DNA of 64,000 nucleotides from CAIWHR01 sp963726765 (GTDB lineage: Bacteria > Pseudomonadota > Gammaproteobacteria > Burkholderiales > Casimicrobiaceae). A program made the position numbers and the translations under genes. Under the pieces are notes generated by a model. That model saw only the letters and a program-made list of their open reading frames with translations, did no database searches and was not told where the DNA came from. Below, piece by piece: positions 7,647-17,154 of this stretch (the first letter of the stretch is position 1; each line of letters starts with the position of its first letter). The stretch covers positions 248,001-312,000 of the forward strand of contig CAVSDH010000004.1 of the NCBI GenBank assembly GCA_963726765.1, in the 5' to 3' direction.

Positions 7647-8876
7647 TCACGAACGCAGGTCCGCCGCGTGCCGGCCGTGCCGGAGGAACCCGACCCACGC
7701 GACACCAGCGAATGCCGCACCTGCGTAGAACGTGAACTGCGGGCCGAACGCGTCCCAGAGCCAACCCGCGAGCACGCTCGCGGCCAACAGGACCACGCCG
7801 CAAACCAGATTGAACACTCCGAATGCCGTCCCCCGCAAATCCGCAGGCGCAGCCGCGGCGACCAGCGCTGCGAGCAGGCCCTGGGTCAATCCCATGTGCA
7901 ATCCCCAAAGTGCGGCCCCGAAAAGCACGGCGGCCCCCGTCGAAGCGCGGGCGAGAACGAGGTCGGCCGCGATCAGTGAGACCAGTCCGGCGGACAGAAG
8001 TTTGGGCCCGTGACCGCGGTCGGCGGCCGAACCCGCGGGATAGGCTGCCGCCGCATAGACCGCCGACATGACGACCATCACCCAAGGCGCCGCGTCCATC
8101 GCCAAGCCGACGTCGCGCGCCCGCAGGACCAGAAAGGCCTCCGAAAACCGTGCGAGGGTCAGGACGGCGGCGATGGCGACCACCACCGTGTACCCGCGCC
8201 CCAGGCGTGTCGCATCGGCGAGCCGCAATCGCCTGCCGCCGTCGGTCCCACCGGTCGCCGCCGGGCGGACCGGCTCGTCGACGCCCAGTACCAGCAGCGC
8301 GACCGCGACGAATGCCGGCACCACGGCAACCCAGAACGCCGACCTGAAATCGCCGGTGAAAGCCGCGATCGCGGCGATCGCCAGCAATGGCCCCCCGATT
8401 CCGCCTACGGTGTCGAGCGCCTGGCGCAGACCGAAACTTGCGCCACGCACCTCGGCGGGCGCGATGTCGGCGATGAGCGCGTCGCGGGGCGCGCCACGAA
8501 TCCCCTTCCCGATGCGGTCGGCGAACCGCGCCGTCACGATCCAGCCGAGCGACGGCGCCAGCGGAAAGACGAGCTTGGTGATGGCGGCAAGGCCGTAGCC
8601 CAGCACGACCAGCGGCTTGCGCCGCCTGAAGAGATCGGAGATCACGCCGGAAAAGACCTTGACGATCAGCGCCGTCGCTTCGGCGATCCCCTCGATGACC
8701 CCGATCGCGAGCATGCTAAGACCGAGTCCGGCGGCAAGGTAGAGCGGCAGGAGCGCATGGATCAGCTCCGACGAGAGGTCCATGCACAGGCTGACGATGC
8801 CGAGAACCCAGACGCCGCGCGGAACGGCGGCGATGCCCCGCCTCGAATCAGGCACGATGCGCCACGCGCGCGGCAT
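7647..8876 (-). CDS. MFS transporter
   Basis: An intact 409-residue major facilitator with about 12 hydrophobic segments. The loop between helices 2 and 3 carries the basic motif SDLFRRRKP, and RFADRIGKGIRGAPRDAL further on is typical of a family of drug or metabolite exporters. It starts 3 bases after the stop of the phosphoesterase gene and is probably cotranscribed with it. The substrate is not assigned. Confidence 0.88.
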   Translation of the reverse strand: MPRAWRIVPDSRRGIAAVPRGVWVLGIVSLCMDLSSELIHALLPLYLAAGLGLSMLAIGVIEGIAEATALIVKVFSGVISDLFRRRKPLVVLGYGLAAITKLVFPLAPSLGWIVTARFADRIGKGIRGAPRDALIADIAPAEVRGASFGLRQALDTVGGIGGPLLAIAAIAAFTGDFRSAFWVAVVPAFVAVALLVLGVDEPVRPAATGGTDGGRRLRLADATRLGRGYTVVVAIAAVLTLARFSEAFLVLRARDVGLAMDAAPWVMVVMSAVYAAAAYPAGSAADRGHGPKLLSAGLVSLIAADLVLARASTGAAVLFGAALWGLHMGLTQGLLAALVAAAAPADLRGTAFGVFNLVCGVVLLAASVLAGWLWDAFGPQFTFYAGAAFAGVAWVGFLRHGRHAADLRS

Positions 8877-8879
8877 CGG

Positions 8880-10377
8880 TCATTGCGAGAAATCGAAGGC
8901 CGCGGTGAGATCTCCGGCGTTTGCGCGCACGCCGGCCAGCGGCTCCAGCCCGTAACGCAGCGTGATGAATTTGATGATCGACGTCGTGTCGTAGCTCGTG
9001 TGGTCGACGTGGCCCTTCCTTGCGTACGGCGACACGATGATCGCGGGGATGCGCGTGCCCGGCCCCCAGCGGTCGCCCCTGGGCGGGGCGACGTGATCCC
9101 AGAAGCCGCCGTTCTCGTCGTAGGTGACGATGATCGCCGTCGAGCTCCACAACGGGCTCGACTTGATCTTCGCCAGCAGGTCGGCAACGTGCTGATCGCC
9201 CGCCAGCACGTTGGCGTAGCCCGGGTGCTCGTTCAGCGTCCCTTGCGGCTTGTAGAACGCGACTGCAGGCAGCTCGCCGCGTTCGATGCCGGCGATGAGG
9301 TCCGCGTAATCCTTGAGGTGGCGCTCGCGGTCCGGCGTGCCCGGCGCGAAACGCGCGAAGTAGTTGAACGGCTGGTGATGCGTGACGAAGTACGGCGCTC
9401 CCGCCTCGCTCGTCGCGATCACGGTTCGTTTCGCCGACGCCGGCTGCATGCCGTCCGCGAGCGCCGCGTTCCACGCGCCCCCGTACCACGCCCACGAGAC
9501 GCCCTTCGCGGACAGCGTGTCGCCGATCGTCTTCTGCGTCTGCGGCGGAAGGACGCCTTTCGACGGATCGGCGAAGCGGGGGTCTCCGCCCGCCGCCGGC
9601 GGCACGCGTGACGGCTGGTACGGAGGCTGGTTGGTCGACAGCGAGTAACCGTCGGCGGTGAATTCGCCCGGCACGAATACGGCCGGGCCGTTCAGCGCGG
9701 AGACCGGGGAATCCGGGCGCCGCTTCAGCCATCCGCGGTCGTCGAGTTGCGCGACCTGCTGGGCAGGCGGCGTCGGGTCGCGTGGCGTGCAGGCGCAGAT
9801 CAGCCAGAAATGGTTGATGTAGGAGTCCCCGAAGGCCGCCATGAAGAAACGGTCGGCAAGCGTGTAGTCCTGCGCCCACTTCCACAGCGGAAGTCGGGAT
9901 GCCGTCGTAGTAGCCCATCGCGAGAGCGCCCGCGTCCGATACCGCCACGAAGCGATCGTTGCGCCCGCCGTTGATCTGCTCCTGCTGCTGATAGAACTTG
10001 TGGATCAAATCGCGCGTCGGGACGGACAGCGGAAGGTCGATCGGAGGAGCGTCGATCCGGAACGGCCGGTTCGGCAGATTCTTCGGAAACGCCGGATCGG
10101 GCTCCTTGCCTTTCCACACCGGCGGAAGGTGCGGCAGCGGCGAGCCGTCGTTGTCGACCTGCGTGTACTGGTCTGCCGTCGCGCCGGCGATGCCGTCGGC
10201 GCCCGGGAACAGTCCGTACAGGTTGTCGAAGCTGCGGTTCTCGGCGTAGATGACGACGATGTGCCGGATCCTGTCGAGCCCGGCGCTCGGCGCCTGCGAT
10301 GACGGCGCCGCGCAACTCGCGAGCAGCGCGACGAGCAACGGCACGAACGCGAACCTCGGATCAACGTACGTTCTCAT
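8880..10377 (-). CDS. Phospholipase C / acid phosphatase family lipoprotein, frameshifted
   Basis: A secreted phosphoesterase of the PF04185 family (phospholipase C/AcpA type) of about 498 residues. The signal peptide ends in a lipobox (LLASC). The metal-site motif IYAENRSFDNLYG lies near the N-terminus and VTYDENGGFWDHVAPP in the C-half, both typical. One extra base near 9900 splits the frame; correcting it joins MGYYDG to SRLPLWKWAQDYTLADRFF. It follows the M14 peptidase by 11 bases and precedes the MFS gene by 3. Confidence 0.88.
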
Positions 10378-10388
10378 CTTCGCTCCGT

Positions 10389-12074
10389 TCAGCCCAGCGT
10401 GACCGTGGCGCGGACCACGCCCGCCTTTTCGTGGCGCGCGGAGAGCAGGACGCGCTCGCCTTTCTTCGCCCGGACCACCCATTCGATCTTGGCGCGCGCG
10501 TCGGTGATGTTGTGATCGGGCCAGAACGACACGCCGGTGTGCTTGTACGCCTTGCCTTCGAGCTGGCCCAGCATCTCGCGCCGCTTGCCGTGCACGAGCG
10601 TCGCACCGGCCGGCACCGCGATTTCCGCAATCACTTCCCGGACGACCTTGCGTTCCAGCGCCCGTTTCGACACGTAGCTCGGCAGCCAGCCGGTGTTCTG
10701 GACGACGAGGCGGACACGCCAGTTGTCGTCGCCCAGCGCGTCGGCCTCCGCCGCGACCAGCTCGAGCTTCGGCGACGTGAGTGCCTGCCAGAGCATCCAT
10801 TTCGGAAACCGCGCGAGCTCGCGCTCGAGAAACGCCGGCGGCGGATTCGAGAACGCATGGAAGCGGTTCCAGCCGCCGATCTCGATTCTTCCGAGCTGCG
10901 GGTGGTCGAAGGGCTTCCAGCCGACGTGCGCCATGCCGCCGAGCTTGTCGCGGTTCCACGCATAGAGCTTGAGATCGTCGGCGATCGGATGGTCGCGGAA
11001 CCAGTCGATGTAGAGGTACTTCTCGATTCCCGCCTCGCGCATCGGACTCCAGATCTCGACCACCCACGTGTACATGCCGAGGTGCTCGTAGAGCCAGTCG
11101 AACGTGCCGGCGATCACCGATTTCGGGTGGTAGCGGAACTCGTGGTAGACGGAAATCGCCGGGTAGCCGGTCAGCTCGGCACCCTTCTCGCCCGCCTTCT
11201 TGTAGAACCAGAGATCCTCGGCATGCATCTCGTCGTCCGACTGGTGCTCGAACGGACGCAGCAGCACGCCGCTCCACGTGTGGAACGTGGTGGCGCCCGT
11301 GATGTTCGTGTGGCTCGTGATGAACGCGACCAGCGCGCGCACCTCGGGCTCGGACGTCGGGAACGGCCCCGCGCCCAGCTGCTCGAATTCCTGCCGCCAG
11401 CTCGCCGGGAAGTTGCGATTGAGATCGAGCCCCTGCTTCACTTTCTTGAGGCGCATCGTGTAGCCGTCGTAGTCCTCGATCGTGCCTTCGGGAAGGATCT
11501 GGTAATAGGTGCCGCCGGTCTCGATCGGGTCGCGCCGAACCATGAGGCCCGGCTGCTCGGGATGGTCCTTCCACAGCCCGTTCGCATCGGGAATGCGCAT
11601 CTGCAGGATGCGGCCGTCGCCGTCGATGTCCTCGACGGTCAGCCCTTCGATCTCTTCCTCGTCGTGCGGATACGGGCGCGTGCTGGAGCGAATCCACTTC
11701 GGCTTGTCCGCGAGCGCCCATTCGGCGCCGTCCGGGTTGATCCGCGGGCAGATGTAGAACGCGCGCGTGTCGAGGGCGCGCGTCACGTCCGGGTCCTTGC
11801 CATATTGCGTGAGGAGCATGTGCAGGAAATACAGGTTGGCGGCGGAGGCCGCGACTTCGGTCGCGTGGATGTTGCCGTCGACCCAGAACGCCGGCTTTTC
11901 CGCGGCGGGGCCGGTCGCCATGTTGGTGACGGTCAGCACCCAGATGTCGCGGCCCTCGTAACTCCTGCCGATCGATTCGATCGCCGCGAGCCCGGGATAC
12001 TCGGCGGCGAATGCTTTCAGGAGGGCCGTCAGATCGGCATGGCGGTAGAAGCGGTCGAAGGCGATGGCGGGCAT
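10389..12074 (-). CDS. M14 family zinc carboxypeptidase
   Basis: A 561-residue protein with the M14 zinc signature HATE (His70, Glu73; DGNIHATEVAAS) and a later conserved segment near TSHTNITGATTFHTWSG that carries the third zinc ligand region. The length suggests an additional C-terminal beta domain (about 440-561). No clear signal peptide is visible, although the family is often exported. It is divergent from dnaE2 (170 bases between start codons) and heads the minus-strand group peptidase, phosphoesterase, MFS. Confidence 0.88.
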   Translation of the reverse strand: MPAIAFDRFYRHADLTALLKAFAAEYPGLAAIESIGRSYEGRDIWVLTVTNMATGPAAEKPAFWVDGNIHATEVAASAANLYFLHMLLTQYGKDPDVTRALDTRAFYICPRINPDGAEWALADKPKWIRSSTRPYPHDEEEIEGLTVEDIDGDGRILQMRIPDANGLWKDHPEQPGLMVRRDPIETGGTYYQILPEGTIEDYDGYTMRLKKVKQGLDLNRNFPASWRQEFEQLGAGPFPTSEPEVRALVAFITSHTNITGATTFHTWSGVLLRPFEHQSDDEMHAEDLWFYKKAGEKGAELTGYPAISVYHEFRYHPKSVIAGTFDWLYEHLGMYTWVVEIWSPMREAGIEKYLYIDWFRDHPIADDLKLYAWNRDKLGGMAHVGWKPFDHPQLGRIEIGGWNRFHAFSNPPPAFLERELARFPKWMLWQALTSPKLELVAAEADALGDDNWRVRLVVQNTGWLPSYVSKRALERKVVREVIAEIAVPAGATLVHGKRREMLGQLEGKAYKHTGVSFWPDHNITDARAKIEWVVRAKKGERVLLSARHEKAGVVRATVTLG

Positions 12075-12207
12075 GGCGGCTTTCGTGTCGGCGTTGTGCG
12101 GCGGGTGCGAGGCGGCATCTTACCGCGCCGGGCCGAAGGCCCGGAATGGCAGTGCAATGCATTGTTTTCAAGGAGAAAAACGGCAGCGTGGGCATCCGGG
12201 GAAAGAT

Positions 12208-12225
12208 ACCGTATATTTATACGGT
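12208..12225. promoter_or_regulatory. Variant LexA operator of dnaE2
   Basis: The near-perfect palindrome ACCGTATATTTATACGGT is 20 bases upstream of the dnaE2 ATG. It differs from the E. coli consensus ACTGTATAT-N-ATACAGT mainly by T to C and A to G in the two half-sites, exactly as at lexA (462-479). It supports SOS control of dnaE2 by the local LexA. Confidence 0.78.
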
Positions 12226-12244
12226 TTTGCCCTTCTCTCCGTCC

Positions 12245-15200
12245 ATGCTCCCCGCCTACGCCGAGCTGCACTGCCTGTCGAATTTTTCCTTCCTGCGCGG
12301 CGCATCGTCGCCGGAAGAACTGACCGAGCGCGCACAGGCGCTGGGCTACGCGGCGCTCGCGATCACCGACGAATGCTCGGTCTCGGGTGCCGTCCGCGCG
12401 CACTTCGCGGCGAAGGAAGCGGGCCTGCCGCTCGTCATCGGCAGCGAATTCACGCTCGTCGACGGGGTGAAGCTCGTGCTGCTCGCGACCGACCGCGCGA
12501 GCTACGGCAACCTCACGCAGCTCATCACGCGCGGGCGGCGCCAGGCGAAGAAGGGCACGTATGCGCTTTCGCGCGAAGACGTCGCCGCGTTCGCCGACGG
12601 AGTGCTCGCCTTGTGGATGCCGCCGGAATTTTCTCGACACGGGTGCGAGGCCAGCGACACGGAAACGGAAGCGCCTGCGGTCGCCCGCTGGGTCGCCGCG
12701 ACGTTCCCGGGGCGGGCGTGGATCGCCGTCGAGCTCTTTGCGCGCTCCGGCGACCGTGCGCGGCTCGCACGCTGCGCGGATCTCTCCCGGGCCAGCGGCC
12801 TGCCGCAGGTCGCCGCCGGCGACGTCCACATGCACGCGCGGGCGCGGCGGGCGCTGCAGGACACGGTGACGGCGATCCGCCTCGGGAAGCCGCTCGCCGA
12901 ATGCGGCCACGCGCTCTTTCCCAACGGCGAGCGGCACCTGCGCTCGCGGGCGCGGCTCGCGACGATCTATCCGCCGGTGCTGCTCGAGGAGACGGTCGCG
13001 ATCGCGCGGCGCTGCGCGTTCTCGCTCGACGAGCTGCGCTACGAATATCCGGAGGAGATCGTGCCGCCGGGCGAAACGCCGGCGAGCCACCTGCGCAAGC
13101 TGACCGAGGAAGGGCTCGCGCGGCGGTATTCCGCTGCGGGCACGTCGCTGCGCGGCGAGGCGACCTCGCGTTGTCCGCATGTTCCTGCCGCTGTCCGCGA
13201 GCTGATCGAGCACGAGCTCGCGCTGATCGCCGAGCTCAGGTACGAGCCCTACTTCCTCACCGTCCACGACATCGTCGCGTTCGCGCGATCGAAGAACATT
13301 CTCTGCCAGGGCCGCGGATCGGCCGCGAACTCGGCGGTCTGCTACGCGCTCGGCATCACCGAAGTCGATCCGGCGCGCATGTCGATGCTGTTCGAGCGGT
13401 TCATCAGCAAGGAACGCAACGAGCCGCCCGACATCGACGTCGACTTCGAGCACCAGCGGCGCGAGGAGGTGATGCAGTACGTCTACGCCAAGTACGGTCG
13501 CGACCGCGCGGCGCTCGCCGCGACGCTCATCACCTACCGGCCGAAGAGCGCGGTGCGCGACGTCGGCAAGGCGCTGGGGCTCGATCTCGCGCAGATCGAC
13601 CGTCTTGCCGGCGTGTTCGCGTGGTGGGACGGCCGCGAGGTGGTCGGAGAGCGCATCCGCGAGGCCGGCTTCGAGCCCGACAATCCCGTGATCGTCCGGC
13701 TCGTCGCGCTGACCAACGAGCTGATGGGTTCCCCGCGCCACCTGTCGCAGCACGTCGGGGGTTTCGTCATCGCGCGCGACCTGCTGGAGCGCATGGTGCC
13801 GGTGGAAAACGCGGCGATGGCGGAACGCACCGTCATCCAGTGGGACAAGGACGACTTGGACGCGCTCGGCCTCCTCAAGGTCGACTGCCTGGCGCTCGGG
13901 ATGCTGTCCGCGATCCGCCGCTGCCTCGACATGGTCTCGCGGTTCCACGGCCGCGCGCTGCGCATGCAGGACATCCCCGCCGAGGACCCCGAGGTCTACG
14001 CGATGTGCCAGCGCGCCGACACCATCGGCGTGTTCCAGATCGAGTCGCGCGCGCAGCAGTCGATGCTGCCGCGATTGAAGCCCGCCAATTTCTACGACCT
14101 CGTCGTCGAGGTCGCGATCGTCCGCCCCGGCCCGATCCAGGGCGGGATGGTGCATCCGTATCTCAAGCGCCGGCAGGGTCTCGAACCCGTCACCTATCCG
14201 AGCGACGCCGTGAAAGGCGTGCTCGAGCGCACGCTCGGCGTGCCGATCTTCCAGGAGCAGGTGATGCAGCTCGCGATCGTCGCCGCGGGCTTCTCGCCGG
14301 GCGAAGCCGATCACCTGCGGCGCTCGATGGCCGCATGGCGGAGGAAGGGCGGCCTCGAGAAGTTCGAGGAACGCCTGATCGACGGCATGGGCGCACGTGG
14401 CTACAGCGCGGCGTTCGCGCGGCAGATCTACCAGCAAATTCTCGGCTTCGGCGAATACGGCTTTCCCGAATCGCACTCGGCCTCCTTCGCGCTCATCGTG
14501 TACGTGTCGGCGTGGCTGAAGCGCTATCACCCCGCCGCCTTCACCGGCGCCCTGCTCAACTCGCTGCCGATGGGCTTCTACGGGCCGTCGCAGCTCGTGG
14601 CCGACGCACGCCGGCACGGTGTCGGCGTGCGTCCGGTCGACGTGGCCGTGAGCGAATGGGACTGCACGCTGGAACGCGCCGACGGCGGCGACCCGGCGTT
14701 GCGCCTCGGCCTCCGGATGATCGCCGGGCTCCCGGAAGCCGGCGCGCAGCGCATCGTCGAGGCGAGGCGCCTGCGGCCGTTCACCGACGTGACCGACCTT
14801 GCGCATCGCGCAGCGCTTCCTCGCCGCGACCTGACGCGCCTCGCCGACGCCGACGCGCTGGCCACCCTGGCCGGCCATCGCCACGGTGCGGTGTGGGACG
14901 TCGCCGGCGTCCTGCGATTGCCGCCGCTGCTCGCGGGCGCCACGCTCGCCGAAAACGATCCGGATCTGCCCGCGCCGACCGAGGGTCAGGACATCGTCGC
15001 CGACTACCGGACGCTGTCGCTCACGCTGCGCCGGCACCCGCTCGCGTTGCTGCGCGAGCGGCTCCGCAAGCGGCGGCTCCTCACGTCAGCGGAGATCGCC
15101 GCCGTGCCGCATGGCCGTCTCGTCCGCACCGCGGGGATGGTGATCGGCCGGCAGCGACCCGATACGGCAAGCGGCGTCGTGTTCGTCACGCTGGAGGACG

Positions 15201-15397
15201 AGACGGGCGCGACCAACGTGATCGTCTGGCGCGATCTCGGCGACCGCCAGCGACGCGAGCTGCTCGGGTCAAAGCTGATGGCGGTCTACGGCAAGGTGGA
15301 GCGCGAAGGCGCGGTGGTGCACCTCATCGCCGGGCACTTCGTCGATCTGTCGCCGATGCTGGGCGCGCTGTCGGCGAAGTCGCGGGACTTCCACTAG
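12245..15397 (+). CDS. dnaE2: DnaE2, error-prone DNA polymerase III alpha homolog
   Basis: An intact 1050-residue C-family polymerase of the ImuC/DnaE2 type. In order: PHP domain (YAELHCLSNFSFLRGAS, about 3-230), palm with the catalytic PPDIDVDF motif near residues 395-402, thumb and fingers (QHVGGFVIA, WDKDDLDALGLLKVD), tandem helix-hairpin-helix (about 820-870) and an OB fold (about 950-1020). It replicates past lesions with ImuB at the beta clamp. The start at 12245 puts the LexA box 20 bases upstream; in-frame codons further upstream would place that box inside the gene and are rejected. Confidence 0.95.
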   Translation: MLPAYAELHCLSNFSFLRGASSPEELTERAQALGYAALAITDECSVSGAVRAHFAAKEAGLPLVIGSEFTLVDGVKLVLLATDRASYGNLTQLITRGRRQAKKGTYALSREDVAAFADGVLALWMPPEFSRHGCEASDTETEAPAVARWVAATFPGRAWIAVELFARSGDRARLARCADLSRASGLPQVAAGDVHMHARARRALQDTVTAIRLGKPLAECGHALFPNGERHLRSRARLATIYPPVLLEETVAIARRCAFSLDELRYEYPEEIVPPGETPASHLRKLTEEGLARRYSAAGTSLRGEATSRCPHVPAAVRELIEHELALIAELRYEPYFLTVHDIVAFARSKNILCQGRGSAANSAVCYALGITEVDPARMSMLFERFISKERNEPPDIDVDFEHQRREEVMQYVYAKYGRDRAALAATLITYRPKSAVRDVGKALGLDLAQIDRLAGVFAWWDGREVVGERIREAGFEPDNPVIVRLVALTNELMGSPRHLSQHVGGFVIARDLLERMVPVENAAMAERTVIQWDKDDLDALGLLKVDCLALGMLSAIRRCLDMVSRFHGRALRMQDIPAEDPEVYAMCQRADTIGVFQIESRAQQSMLPRLKPANFYDLVVEVAIVRPGPIQGGMVHPYLKRRQGLEPVTYPSDAVKGVLERTLGVPIFQEQVMQLAIVAAGFSPGEADHLRRSMAAWRRKGGLEKFEERLIDGMGARGYSAAFARQIYQQILGFGEYGFPESHSASFALIVYVSAWLKRYHPAAFTGALLNSLPMGFYGPSQLVADARRHGVGVRPVDVAVSEWDCTLERADGGDPALRLGLRMIAGLPEAGAQRIVEARRLRPFTDVTDLAHRAALPRRDLTRLADADALATLAGHRHGAVWDVAGVLRLPPLLAGATLAENDPDLPAPTEGQDIVADYRTLSLTLRRHPLALLRERLRKRRLLTSAEIAAVPHGRLVRTAGMVIGRQRPDTASGVVFVTLEDETGATNVIVWRDLGDRQRRELLGSKLMAVYGKVEREGAVVHLIAGHFVDLSPMLGALSAKSRDFH

Positions 15398-15440
15398 AGT
15401 CGTTGCCGGATTGGCGCTCGGCCCGACGGCGTTGTCGTGC

Positions 15441-15509
15441 CCGGTCGACCGGTGAGCCTCTGGTACCGCTCGCCGGAATATTGCGACAGGTTCCGCGACA
15501 GGCGAGCGG
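15441..15509. repeat. Inverted repeats between the convergent dnaE2 and xdhC genes
   Basis: A 12-base palindrome CCGGTCGACCGG (15441-15452) and a 9-bp inverted repeat CCGCTCGCC/GGCGAGCGG (15466-15474 with 15501-15509) lie in the 119-base gap between two converging genes. No T-run follows, so use as a transcription terminator is uncertain. Confidence 0.35.
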
Positions 15510-15516
15510 TCCCGCG

Positions 15517-16530
15517 TTACGCCGTTTCGCAGGCCACGGACGGCGCGAGCTTGTCCTTCGCGACGGCGATCGTCGCGATGTCGGGCAGCGCGACACCGTT
15601 CTTGACCGCGGTGATCTCGGCCAGGATCGAGACGGCTATCTCCGGCGGCGTCCTGCTGCCGATGTAGAGCCCGATCGGGCCGTGCAGGCGCGCGATTTCG
15701 GCGTCGTTCACGTCGAGGTCCTTGAGGCGCACGCGCCGCTTGGCGTTGTTCGCCCGCGAGCCCAGCGCACCGACGTAGAACGCCGGCGACTTGAGCGCCT
15801 CCATGAGCGCCATGTCGTCGAGCTTCGGATCGTGCGTCAATGCGACGACCGCACATCGCTCGTCGAGCTTCATCGCGAGGACCGTATCGTCCGGCATCGT
15901 CCTGACGAGCGGGACACCCGCAACGTCCCACGTGCCCTCGTATTCGGCGCGCGGGTCGCACACGGTGACCTGGTAGTCGAGGCCCATCGCCATCGTCGCG
16001 AGGTACTTCGACAGCTGCGATGCGCCGATGACGAGCATCCGGTAACGCGGGCCGTGGATCGTCGTGAGCACCTTGCCATCGAAGCCGAGGCCGTCGGTGG
16101 CGCGCGCCGGCGCTATGGTGGCGGCGCCGGTCTCCAGTTCGAGCTTCCGTGCAACGAGCTTGCCGCCCTCGATGGCTTCGAGCAATGCCCGGATCCCGGA
16201 GGCCTCGACCAGCGGTTCGAGCACGAGCTGAATCGTGCCGCCGCACGGCAGCCCGAACCGGCGCGCTTCGTCGGCCGAGACGCCATAGGTCACCGATTCG
16301 CAGCGCGTCGCGGTCATGCCGTCGTGGCGCACTCGCCCGACGATGTCGTCTTCGATGCAGCCGCCCGACACGGAACCTTCGACCTGCCCGTCGTCGCGCA
16401 CCGCGAGCATTGCGCCCGGCGGGCGCGGCGAGCTGCCCCAGGTCTGCACGACGGTGACGAGCAGCACGTGCCGGCCAGCGTCCAGCCATTCCGAGCACCG
16501 CTTCAGCACTTCGAGATCGACACTGTCCAT
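15517..16530 (-). CDS. XdhC/CoxI-family maturation factor
   Basis: A 337-residue protein with an N-terminal XdhC/CoxI domain (about 8-75; WGSSPRPPGAMLAV, SVSGGCIEDD) and a C-terminal Rossmann-type XdhC_C domain (about 160-310; MLVIGASQLSKYLATMA, ALTHDPKLDDMAL, YVGALGSR). In the family it binds molybdenum cofactor and helps insert it in sulfurated form into xanthine-dehydrogenase-type enzymes. It is the last gene of the cox operon, 51 bases after coxG. It combines the roles otherwise split between CoxF and CoxI. Confidence 0.9.
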   Translation of the reverse strand: MDSVDLEVLKRCSEWLDAGRHVLLVTVVQTWGSSPRPPGAMLAVRDDGQVEGSVSGGCIEDDIVGRVRHDGMTATRCESVTYGVSADEARRFGLPCGGTIQLVLEPLVEASGIRALLEAIEGGKLVARKLELETGAATIAPARATDGLGFDGKVLTTIHGPRYRMLVIGASQLSKYLATMAMGLDYQVTVCDPRAEYEGTWDVAGVPLVRTMPDDTVLAMKLDERCAVVALTHDPKLDDMALMEALKSPAFYVGALGSRANNAKRRVRLKDLDVNDAEIARLHGPIGLYIGSRTPPEIAVSILAEITAVKNGVALPDIATIAVAKDKLAPSVACETA

Positions 16531-16581
16531 ATGAGTTTCTCCCGCCAGGATCGCGATGGCACGGCGCCACCTGGCGATCGC

Positions 16582-17145
16582 CTACCGTTTCATGCGCAGG
16601 AACAGATACCCGAGAATCCCCGCCAACAGCGCCAAGGCGATATACCGTATCCATCGCCGCGGCGGTGCTGCGGCTGCCGGCATCGGCGCGACGCCTGACT
16701 TCGCGGCCATGGCATCGGCAAAGCGGCCGAAAAAGTCGTCGGCAAGCTTCTGCGCGGCGCCGTCGACCAGCCTGGAGCCGATCTGCGCAATCTTGCCCCC
16801 GACCTGCGCACTCACGATGTAGGACAGCGCGGTTGCCGCACCGTTCTCCGCCGCGGCAAGCGCAACACGCGCCTCTCCCTTGGCGAATCCCGCCGCTCCG
16901 CCCTGTCCGTCGAACGACAGCGTATAGCCCTGCGGCGGGTCGATGTCGGCGAGCTGCATCCTGCCCACGAACTTCGCCGCCACCGGGCCGATCCGTGCTG
17001 CCAGAGATATCCTGTAGGCGTTGTCGCCGTCCGGCTCGATCGATTCGCATCCCGGAATGCAGGCGGTAAGTATTGCAGTATCGTTGAGCGCGGCCCACAC
17101 GGCCTCGACCGGTGCCGGAATGTTTCGCGTGCTGGTCATTTCCAT
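16582..17145 (-). CDS. coxG: CoxG, SRPBCC-fold membrane-anchoring protein
   Basis: A 187-residue protein of the carbon monoxide dehydrogenase subunit G family. The SRPBCC domain (about 1-145) begins with the usual IPAPVEAVWAALND, followed by a Pro/Ala linker and one C-terminal transmembrane helix (about 168-184). In Oligotropha, CoxG tethers the CO dehydrogenase to the cytoplasmic membrane. It starts 9 bases after coxE. Confidence 0.92.
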   Translation of the reverse strand: MEMTSTRNIPAPVEAVWAALNDTAILTACIPGCESIEPDGDNAYRISLAARIGPVAAKFVGRMQLADIDPPQGYTLSFDGQGGAAGFAKGEARVALAAAENGAATALSYIVSAQVGGKIAQIGSRLVDGAAQKLADDFFGRFADAMAAKSGVAPMPAAAAPPRRWIRYIALALLAGILGYLFLRMKR

Positions 17146-17154
17146 GGCAGGCTC

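Noticed and set aside
16642..16659. A further LexA-type half-site (ATACCGTATCC) inside coxG
   Set aside because: Only one half-site matches, it lies in coding sequence near the 3' end of the gene and has no promoter nearby.
12064..16698. A very long plus-strand open frame of about 1540 codons overlapping dnaE2 and xdhC
   Set aside because: It is in another frame of dnaE2, is dominated by Arg/Ala/Gly/Pro and has no recognisable domain. Long antisense and shifted open frames are common in GC-rich DNA; the same reason excludes the large open frames opposite lexA, imuB, coxL, dnaE2 and others.
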